From the NCBI GenBank assembly GCA_005883955.1, contig VAXH01000106.1, forward strand, positions 3,672 through 50,618: DNA of 46,947 bases, written 5' to 3'. The translations under genes and the position numbers were made by a program. The DNA comes from Actinomycetota bacterium (GTDB taxonomy: Bacteria; Actinomycetota; Thermoleophilia; Gaiellales; Gaiellaceae). Under the pieces are notes generated by a model. That model was not told where the DNA came from, did not search any database, and worked only from the letters and a program-made list of their open reading frames with translations. This document shows positions 40,960 to 46,947 of the stretch, one piece after another; position 1 is the first letter of the stretch, and every line of letters starts with the position of its first letter.

Positions 40960-41415
40960 TCATGCGCGCGCAACTTCACGAGCCGCGACGCGCACCTCGA
41001 GGTGAACGGGCGTATCGAGTGCAAGGCTGACGAGACATGCGTCCTTGGCGTATCGCGCGGCGCGCTCGGCGGCGTCGACTGCTTCCGGCTCGACCGCGAC
41101 GTTTGCGATGAGGTCGATCGCGACGAAGCCGAACCGGCCATCGTCGCGGAGCTCGACGTGCCCCGTGCCGTCGACCGTCAGGTCGAGCAGCTCGATGCGC
41201 GTGCGTTCGGCGATCGCGAGCAGCGTCACTGTGTAGCAAGCGGCGGTTGCCGTGACGAGCAGATCCTCAGGGGTCCAGACGCCCGGGATCCCGCCCTTGA
41301 ACTCCGGCGGTGTCGCGACCTCCAGGTCGGGTTTCCCCGCTGCGGTCGCGAGCGTCAGCCGCCCCTCTTGCCATTCGACGGAGACTGGGAATCGGTGAGC
41401 TTTGACGGTGGTCAT
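40960..41415 (-). CDS. OsmC/Ohr-family protein
   Basis: A 151-residue protein: HRFPVSVEWQEGRLTLATAA, GVWTPEDLLVTATAACYTVT (first redox Cys) and ARYAKDACLVSLALDTPVHL (second Cys). Two well-placed Cys residues suggest peroxidase activity toward organic hydroperoxides with a thiol partner. The ATG at 41415 starts just before the beta strands; the longer frame to 41472 is unlikely. First gene of the minus-strand cluster with YbaK and DUF5661. Confidence 0.88.
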   Translation of the reverse strand: MTTVKAHRFPVSVEWQEGRLTLATAAGKPDLEVATPPEFKGGIPGVWTPEDLLVTATAACYTVTLLAIAERTRIELLDLTVDGTGHVELRDDGRFGFVAIDLIANVAVEPEAVDAAERAARYAKDACLVSLALDTPVHLEVRVAAREVARA

Positions 41416-41566
41416 CGCGTGCCTTCCGTGGCTTGACGTAAAGACTGTCGCGGCGTCGGAAGCCGTCCACATCCGGGTGGCAGCTGATCGCAGCTGCGGT
41501 TTTCCCGCAACCGAGATGTGGCCGCCGGGCGATGCGACGCGAGGCTCTGCGGACGACCATGAGGAA

Positions 41567-42232
41567 ATGGAACGGAGTTATGGAGTCGTCTGGAAAGAGG
41601 GCTCGCGCGGGCCGGTACCCGGCAAGCTCGAGCTGCTGCCTCGGATCTTACGGCTCGAGGGGCTCGACAGCATCCGGGAGGTTCCGTACGAAGCCGTGGC
41701 CGCAATCCGCGTCGGTCGCTCCGCTTCCGATCGGATCAACGGAGGTGGTCCATCGGTCGTCGTCGAGCGGAACCTGGGCGATCCGATTACGATCGCAACG
41801 GTGGCGCAGCCCAGCGTCGTCGGAGAGATCGCCGAACGGCTCGCGGCGCTCCGTCTCGGAGCGCAGACGAGCCGCCGCGTGGTCGTGATCGTCCCGCTCA
41901 AGCCCGACGCCCACGCGAGCGTGAGCCGCCTCTTGAAGCAGGGGCCGCCGTTTGATCCCGCGGCGATCGAGGCTCTCGACCGGCATGACGTCTTTCTGAC
42001 CTCCGACGAAGCGGTGTTCGTGTTCGAGGCGCACCTCGGCTCGGACGCGCTGGGGCCGCTGCTCTCGGATCCGAAGCTCTGGGAGGCCGTGTCCGCCTGG
42101 GGCGAGTATGTGGCCGGCCCGCCGCGGATCGCGGAAGAGGCCTTCTCGTGGGGCCGGAGCGAGCCGGCGGACGAGGTTTCGTTCCTGCCGACGCCAGGCC
42201 CCGGCGACAGCGACGGCGGCGACATCTACTAG
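41567..42232 (+). CDS. Two-domain protein: PH-like N-terminus, C-terminus related to 17173-17523
   Basis: A 221-residue protein. The N-terminal about 95 residues (VPGKLELLPRILRLEGLDSI, GGPSVVVERNLGDPITIATV) look like a bacterial PH-type beta domain. From about residue 105 the pattern VVVIVPLKPDAHASVSRLLK, QGPPFDPAAIEALDRHDVFL and TSDEAVFVFEAHLGSDALGP matches the small protein at 17173. Thus the same domain occurs alone in a usp operon and fused here. The ATG at 41567 is chosen; an upstream in-frame ATG at 41516 is possible. The stop codon overlaps the first of two identical 15-bp palindromes. Confidence 0.65.
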   Translation: MERSYGVVWKEGSRGPVPGKLELLPRILRLEGLDSIREVPYEAVAAIRVGRSASDRINGGGPSVVVERNLGDPITIATVAQPSVVGEIAERLAALRLGAQTSRRVVVIVPLKPDAHASVSRLLKQGPPFDPAAIEALDRHDVFLTSDEAVFVFEAHLGSDALGPLLSDPKLWEAVSAWGEYVAGPPRIAEEAFSWGRSEPADEVSFLPTPGPGDSDGGDIY

Positions 42233-42246
42233 TAACAGTCTGTTAC
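42232..42246. repeat. 15-bp palindrome, copy 1
   Basis: GTAACAG-T-CTGTTAC overlaps the last base of the stop codon of the gene at 41567. An identical copy lies 128 bp further on. The shape is like a TetR- or FadR-type operator, but its place at a gene end is unusual. Confidence 0.75.
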
Positions 42247-42359
42247 GAAGTAGGACACCGCTCGAACTGACGACCCGCAAGGAGCTGACGAGCAACGGGA
42301 CCAGTTCAGCGGCCTCCTGACGACGGACGTGCAAAACGTATTCGAACCGAAATACTCTT

Positions 42360-42374
42360 GTAACAGTCTGTTAC
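42360..42374. repeat. 15-bp palindrome, copy 2
   Basis: The second exact copy of GTAACAG-T-CTGTTAC touches the stop codon of ackA. The 113 bp between the copies hold no gene; GAACTG and CAGTTC within it can pair and may be a weak terminator for the two convergent genes. Confidence 0.75.
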
Positions 42375-43396
42375 TAACGAATGCCGAGGAGCTTCCGCGC
42401 GGCGCGGGCGGCCACGATATCTTCGCGGGCCTCGAGGACGACTGCCCGGACCGGGCTGTCCGACCTTGAGACTGTCGCGTCGGGCCGGGCGGCTTCGTTG
42501 GCCTCGCGATCGAGCTCGACGCCGAGGAAGCCGAGTCGCTCGCAGACTGCGGCCCGGACGGAGGCTGAGTTCTCGCCGACCCCGGCCGTGAAGACGAGCG
42601 CGTCGAGGCCGACTAGCGCCGTCGCCATCGCGCCGACCGCGGTGGCCACGCGGTAGGTGAAGACCGCGAGCGCGAGCCGGGCGGCGGGGGCGCGCGAGCT
42701 CTCCAGCTCTCGGACGTCTCCGGACAGCCCGGAGAGGCCGGCGAGCCCGGATTCGTGCTCGAGCATCCGGTCGAGCTCCTCAATGGTGAGGTGGTGCTCG
42801 AGCAGGTAGAGGAGCGCGCCAGGGTCGACCGAGCCGGGCCGGGTCGCCATCGGGACGCCCTCGAGCGGCGTGAAGCCCATCGTCGTGTCGATCGAGCGGC
42901 CGTCCCGCACCGCCGTCACCGAGCAGCCGCCGCCGAGGTGACAGACGACGAGCCGTGGCGCGCGCACGCGCTCGCTCGCCCACTGCACCGAGAGCCCGTG
43001 GAAGCCGTACCGGCGGATACCCCAGTCCTCCCTCACCCTCGCCGGCAGCGCGTAGGTCGCGGCTTCCTCGGGGATCGTCGCGTGGAAGGCGCTGTCGAAG
43101 ACGGCGACGTGGGGGAGATCGGGCAGCGTCTTCCGCGCCTGCTTGATCGCCGCGAGGGCAGGCGCGTTGTGCAGCGGCGCGAGCTCAACGGCTCCTTCGA
43201 GCTCCTGCTCGACCGCGTCGTCGATCACGACCGGCTCGAGAAAGCGACCGCCGCCGTGGACGACGCGGTGAGCGACGGCCGCGACGCCTGCCGGGACCGC
43301 GTCGAGGGACTCGATCGCGGTCGCCGCGCCGTCGGGCTCGACAACGGAGAGCTTCAAGCTCGTCGAGCCGGCGTTGACGACGATGACGGCGTTAAT
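42374..43396 (-). CDS. ackA: Acetate kinase
   Basis: An approximately 340-residue acetate kinase, converting acetyl phosphate and ADP to acetate and ATP. Visible motifs: [13 protein letters not shown] at the N-terminus, [50 protein letters not shown], and [17 protein letters not shown]. The N-terminal motif requires a start near 43396, where the only plausible codon is ATT, overlapping the phosphoketolase stop by one base (ATTAA). The first standard start, TTG 43357, would cut off NAGSTS. Directly downstream of phosphoketolase, it turns that enzyme's acetyl phosphate into ATP. Somewhat shorter than the usual 395-400 residues. Confidence 0.88.
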   Translation of the reverse strand: MNAVIVVNAGSTSLKLSVVEPDGAATAIESLDAVPAGVAAVAHRVVHGGGRFLEPVVIDDAVEQELEGAVELAPLHNAPALAAIKQARKTLPDLPHVAVFDSAFHATIPEEAATYALPARVREDWGIRRYGFHGLSVQWASERVRAPRLVVCHLGGGCSVTAVRDGRSIDTTMGFTPLEGVPMATRPGSVDPGALLYLLEHHLTIEELDRMLEHESGLAGLSGLSGDVRELESSRAPAARLALAVFTYRVATAVGAMATALVGLDALVFTAGVGENSASVRAAVCERLGFLGVELDREANEAARPDATVSRSDSPVRAVVLEAREDIVAARAARKLLGIR

Positions 43397-45017
43397 ACGG
43401 CCAGACCCAGTCGCGAATCTCCGGATCGTCCTCGCCGTGCTCGCGCGTGTAGGCGCGCGCGTGAATCCGGCGATCGCTCATCTCCTGGCGCAGCCGGCCT
43501 GCGGTCTGGGCCAGACCGGGCACGCGGTCGATCACGTCCATGACCAGGTGGAACCGGTCGAGGTCGTTGAGCATGACCATGTCGAAGGGCGTCGTCGTGG
43601 TGCCCTCCTCCTTGTAGCCGCGCACGTGCAGGTTCCCGTGGTTCGCGCGGCGATAGGTCAGGCGGTGGATCAGCCACGGGTAGCCGTGATAGGCGAAGAC
43701 GATCGGCCGGTTCGGTGTGAACAGGGCGTCGAACTCCTGGTCCGAGAGGCCGTGTGGGTGCTCGGTGTCGGGCTGCAGGCGCATCAGGTCGACAACGTTC
43801 ACGACCCGCACCTTCAGCTCTGGCAGGTGCTCGCGCAGCAGAGCCGCCGCCGCGAGCGTCTCGAGTGTCGCGATGTCCCCGCAGCAGCCGAGGACGACGC
43901 CCGGCTCGCCCCGCTCGTCATTGGACGCCCATTCCCAGATGCCGACGCCCCGCGTGCAGTGCACGATCGCGTCGTCCATCGAGAGGTAATTCAGCGACGG
44001 CTGCTTTCCCGCGACGATCACGTTCACGTAGTTGCGACTGCGCAGGCAGTGGTCGCCGACCGAGAGCAGCGTGTTCGCGTCGGGCGGCAGGTAGACGCGA
44101 ATCACCTCGGCCTTCTTGTTGACGACGTGGTCGATGAAGCCGGGATCCTGGTGCGAGAAGCCGTTGTGGTCCTGGCGCCAGACGTGCGAGCTGAGCAGGT
44201 AGTTGAGCGAGGCGATCGGGCGGCGCCAGGGGATGTTCCGCGTCACCTTCAGCCACTTCGCGTGCTGGTTGAACATCGAGTCGACGATGTGGATGAAGGC
44301 CTCGTAGCAGTTGAAGAGACCGTGCCTCCCGGTCAGCAGGTAGCCCTCGAGCCAGCCCTGGCACTGGTGCTCCGAGAGCACCTCGACGACCCGGCCCTCG
44401 GGCGCGAGGTTCTCGTCCGTCGGCTCGATCGCGGCCTCCCAGACTTTGTCCGTCACCTTGAAGACGTCTCCGAGCCTGTTGGAAGCCGTCTCATCGGGTC
44501 CGAAGATCCGGAAGTTCTGCGGATTGGCGGCGACGACGGTCTCGAGCCAGGCGCCGAGCACGCGGGTCGGCTCGCTGAAAGTCGTCCCAGGGGCGGTGAC
44601 CTCGACTGCGTAGTCGCGGAAGTCCGGGCAGACGAGCTCCCTCATCAGCTCGCCGCCGTTGGCGTGCGGGTTCGCGCTCATCCGCCGTGCGCCCCGCGGG
44701 GGCAGCTCGGCGAGCTCGGCCACCAAGCGCCCTTGCTCGTCGAAGAGCTCCTCGGCGCGGTAGCTGCGGAGCCAGTCCTCGAGGATTTTCAGGTGGTCGG
44801 GGTTGCCGCGGACGTCGGTGACCGGCACCTGGTGCGCGCGCCAGGTGCCCTCGACCGGCAGCCCGTCGACCTCCTTGGGGCCGGTCCAGCCCTTCGGCGT
44901 CCGGAGGACGACCATCGGCCATTGTGGCCGGGTGTCGGCGCCGTCCTGGCGCGCAGCGCGCTGGATCTCGGCGATCTGGCGGCTCGTCGCCGGAGACCAC
45001 GAGCGGCCTCCAGCCAC
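43392..45017 (-). CDS. xfp: Phosphoketolase, C-terminal part (frame separated from 44998-45717)
   Basis: This frame carries residues from [20 protein letters not shown] through the middle and C-terminal domains: [60 protein letters not shown], to the end RDWVWPY. The enzyme splits xylulose 5-phosphate or fructose 6-phosphate with phosphate to acetyl phosphate, using thiamine diphosphate. The N-terminal TPP domain is in another frame (44998-45717); about 15-20 residues at the join are missing. The gene is followed without a gap by ackA. Without the N-terminal part this piece is not an active enzyme. Confidence 0.85.
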   Translation of the reverse strand: MAGGRSWSPATSRQIAEIQRAARQDGADTRPQWPMVVLRTPKGWTGPKEVDGLPVEGTWRAHQVPVTDVRGNPDHLKILEDWLRSYRAEELFDEQGRLVAELAELPPRGARRMSANPHANGGELMRELVCPDFRDYAVEVTAPGTTFSEPTRVLGAWLETVVAANPQNFRIFGPDETASNRLGDVFKVTDKVWEAAIEPTDENLAPEGRVVEVLSEHQCQGWLEGYLLTGRHGLFNCYEAFIHIVDSMFNQHAKWLKVTRNIPWRRPIASLNYLLSSHVWRQDHNGFSHQDPGFIDHVVNKKAEVIRVYLPPDANTLLSVGDHCLRSRNYVNVIVAGKQPSLNYLSMDDAIVHCTRGVGIWEWASNDERGEPGVVLGCCGDIATLETLAAAALLREHLPELKVRVVNVVDLMRLQPDTEHPHGLSDQEFDALFTPNRPIVFAYHGYPWLIHRLTYRRANHGNLHVRGYKEEGTTTTPFDMVMLNDLDRFHLVMDVIDRVPGLAQTAGRLRQEMSDRRIHARAYTREHGEDDPEIRDWVWPY

Positions 45018-45717
45018 AGCCTTCGAGGAAGGAGACGAGCTCAGGCTCGGGGATCCGCGCCAGCACGGTCGGATTCGCGATCTTGTAGCCGTTCAGGTGC
45101 AAGATCGGCAGCACGGCGCCGTCGGTGCGCGCGTTCAGGAACTTGTTGCCGTGCCAGCCGGTCGCCAGCGGGCCGGTCTCGGCCTCGCCGTCGCCGATGA
45201 CGCAGGCGACCACCAGCTCGGGGTTGTCGAAGGCGGCGCCGAACGCGTGCGAGAGCGCGTAGCCGAGCTCGCCGCCCTCGTGGATCGAGCCCGGAGTCTC
45301 GGGCGCAGCGTGGCTGGGGATGCCGCCGGGGAACGAGAATTGACGGAAGAGATGGCGCAGACCTTCCTCGTCACGGCCGACGTGCGGATAGAGCTCGCTG
45401 TAGGTGCCCTCGAGCCACGCGTTCGCGACGACGGCCGGGCCGCCGTGGCCGGGGCCGGTGATGTAGATCGCGTCGAGATCGCGGTCGCGGATCGCGCGGT
45501 TCAGGTGGACGTAGATCAGGTTCAGGCCGGGGACGGTCCCGAAGTGGCCGAGTAGACGGGGCTTGACGTGCTCAGCGCGGAGCGGCTCGCGCAGCAGCGG
45601 ATTGTCGAGCAGGTAGACCTGGCCGACCGAGAGGTAGTTCGCGGCGCGCCAGTAGGCGTCGATCAGCCGCAGCTCCCCGGGCGGCAGCGTCTGGGTCATC
45701 GCCGACGGCAGGCTCAC
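44998..45717 (-). pseudogene. xfp: Phosphoketolase, N-terminal part before the frame break
   Basis: The GTG at 45717 overlaps the stop of the cupin gene (GTGA). The frame encodes the TPP domain: [80 protein letters not shown]. After [17 protein letters not shown] the frame stays open but is no longer homologous; the correct continuation starts [10 protein letters not shown] in the frame of 43392-45017. A deletion of roughly 50 nt with frame loss is inferred. If it is an assembly fault, the intact gene would span 43392-45717. Confidence 0.8.
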
Positions 45718-46055
45718 GGGCGCCACTTCTCGAAGATCACCAGCACGCTGAGCTGCTCGTAGCCGACGAAGCGGTGGTCGGCGCCCGCGGGAACGAAGAC
45801 CGCATGGCCCTCGCGGAGCTCCACGTTCTCTCCCTCCACCTCGAGCGTGCCGCGTCCTTCCAGCAGGACGTAGACCTCGTCGTCCTCGTGAGGCTGCTGC
45901 CGGTCCGGCTCCGGCGCCACGAGCACGTAGACGCCGAGCTCGAGCCCGGGGGAACGGTGGACAACCTCGTAGCCGCCGTTTGCCGCGGCGAGCCTGGCGT
46001 TGGCGCCGGCGATGTCGAACGGCTCGGCCGCCCGCAAGGGGCTTGGTTCGCGCAT
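45714..46055 (-). CDS. Small cupin-fold protein in the phosphoketolase operon
   Basis: A 113-residue cupin: [20 protein letters not shown] followed by [20 protein letters not shown] (motif 1, with H-x-D-x-E metal ligands) and [19 protein letters not shown] (motif 2, His). It probably binds a metal; the ligand is unknown. The ATG at 46055 gives the normal domain start. Its stop overlaps the phosphoketolase start, so it is translationally coupled and may have a regulatory role in this pathway. Confidence 0.82.
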   Translation of the reverse strand: MREPSPLRAAEPFDIAGANARLAAANGGYEVVHRSPGLELGVYVLVAPEPDRQQPHEDDEVYVLLEGRGTLEVEGENVELREGHAVFVPAGADHRFVGYEQLSVLVIFEKWRP

Positions 46056-46075
46056 CGTCACTCCGGAAGCTTGTC

Positions 46076-46947
46076 TTACTTTGCCGCCGCGAGCGAGGAG
46101 AGGTCGGCTTCGACCGAGATGCCCTCGAATTCCTCCGGCGGATCGAGGATCGAACCCGAGCGTTCCGCCAGGAAAGGCGCGAGGTAACGGCCGACGATCT
46201 TGGCGGGAGGCCACCAGAGCGCATCCGTCGCCACGGATGCGGGGAGGCCGGCACGGCTGAGCTCCGCCCGCGCAAAGAGCGGCGTTCCGCCCGTGAGGAT
46301 CAGCCCGCGCAGGACGGGGTGGAACGGCTCGGCCGCGATGTCGGCTCCGGCGAGGCAGGCGATCTCCTCGGCCGCCGCGTCGGCCTGCTGCGCCGCGAGG
46401 CCGCCCTGCTTCACCGGAAAGGCCGCCGCGTCGCCTGCGGCGAAGACGTCCTCGAGGCCGGCCACACAACCGCTGCCGTCGGTGAGGATGAAGCCCTGCG
46501 AGTCGCTCGGGATGCCCTCGATTCCGGGTCCCTCCAGACGCGGCAGAGCGACCACGTGATCGGCTTCGAGCTCCCAGTCGGGCGTGAGCAAGAGCGATCG
46601 GTTCTCGAATGCGACCGGGTAGGAGCTCGTACGAACATGGATTTGGCGGTCTGCGAGGAGTTCCGCGATCGTCGAGCTGGCGGCCGGCCCAAAGAGCTCC
46701 AGCGGCGCCTCCTCGTGCGTGACGACGACGACCTCGAGCGTAGGCAGACGCGTTGCGGTCTGGAGGGCGAGCTCGTACAGCGGCAGCGGCCAGCTGACCG
46801 CACCGGGCACCGCGAAGACGACGCGTTTCCCCTCGCTCTCCGCGAGTTCGCCGAGCAGCGAGCCGAACGCCTCGCTGTCCGCTGGCCCGCGGAAGGTGAA
46901 AGCGCCGGGGATGGATTCGACCGGCCGCGCGCCGACCGCGATCAGCA
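46076..46947 (-). CDS. FAD/NAD(P)-dependent oxidoreductase (partial, runs off the right end)
   Basis: About 290 C-terminal residues of a pyridine-nucleotide-disulfide-type flavoprotein; the start lies outside the window. The NAD-binding part ([20 protein letters not shown]) and the FAD site [20 protein letters not shown] are clear, preceded by [18 protein letters not shown]. The Rossmann glycines are modified (VPGAVSWP for GxGxxG). It resembles NADH dehydrogenase/sulfide-quinone-reductase-like proteins. It precedes the cupin gene by 20 bp and is probably the upstream gene of the phosphoketolase-ackA operon. Confidence 0.82.
   Translation of the reverse strand, partial: LIAVGARPVESIPGAFTFRGPADSEAFGSLLGELAESEGKRVVFAVPGAVSWPLPLYELALQTATRLPTLEVVVVTHEEAPLELFGPAASSTIAELLADRQIHVRTSSYPVAFENRSLLLTPDWELEADHVVALPRLEGPGIEGIPSDSQGFILTDGSGCVAGLEDVFAAGDAAAFPVKQGGLAAQQADAAAEEIACLAGADIAAEPFHPVLRGLILTGGTPLFARAELSRAGLPASVATDALWWPPAKIVGRYLAPFLAERSGSILDPPEEFEGISVEADLSSLAAAK

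Noticed and set aside
1-46947. CRISPR array, rRNA operon, insertion sequence or complete prophage
   Set aside because: No regularly spaced repeats, no rRNA-like blocks and no transposase, integrase or phage structural genes were seen on either strand.

Overview
This is about 47 kb of very GC-rich DNA with a dense, actinobacterial-style gene layout. Signs are frequent GTG and TTG starts, ATGA/GTGA overlaps between genes, a cyclase-AAA-TPR regulator, a zinc-finger anti-sigma factor and many UspA proteins. The gene mix fits an uncultured soil or sediment Actinomycetota, perhaps Thermoleophilia; that placement is inference. There is no rRNA, CRISPR array or intact mobile element.

Layout. 0-4 kb: the end of an SDR gene, a cupin, a broken FMN reductase and a frameshifted cyclase-AAA-TPR regulator. 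4-9 kb: a terminase-like small protein, a molybdopterin oxidoreductase coupled to a helical partner, a lone gas-vesicle protein and a GNAT acetyltransferase. 9-13 kb: small genes, a DUF4396-CsoR copper operon with a recognisable operator, and transaldolase. 13-19.6 kb: a membrane/secreted protein pair, an ECF sigma/anti-sigma operon, a deleted sigma paralogue, and two usp loci, one heading an operon with DoxX, DUF488 and a ComA-like protein. 19.7-28 kb: a NarL-type two-component system, more usp genes, DoxX, a frameshifted CorA, cytochrome bd (cydAB) and an AhpD-like protein. 28.4-31 kb: a usp remnant, a membrane-bound Usp-like protein, and a gene-poor patch with degenerate tRNA halves and a DUF2127 stub. 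31-42 kb: membrane proteins, an XRE-TPR regulator, several small proteins, an acyltransferase-SGNH protein, a PAS-LuxR regulator, an ICL/PEP-mutase family protein, a BBE-type flavoenzyme, DUF5661, a YbaK-type deacylase and OsmC. 42-47 kb (minus strand): FAD/NAD oxidoreductase, cupin, phosphoketolase and acetate kinase.

Theme. UspA proteins, cytochrome bd, phosphoketolase plus acetate kinase, transaldolase, DoxX proteins, a Mo-oxidoreductase, AhpD/OsmC and a DosR-like two-component system together look like a low-oxygen or energy-stress island. The strongest new signal is a shared promoter architecture in front of all five usp loci: an ATGGGGCCGC-nn-CCCGATGGC block followed, at a fixed offset of 36 nt, by a CGGCGACgCT-like block. 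One copy fronts only a 21-codon usp remnant.

Caveat. At least eight loci carry internal deletions or single-base indels (FMN reductase, cyclase, sigma paralogue, ComA-like, one usp, corA, phosphoketolase, tRNAs). They may reflect real decay or assembly error, so the broken genes should be read with that in mind.
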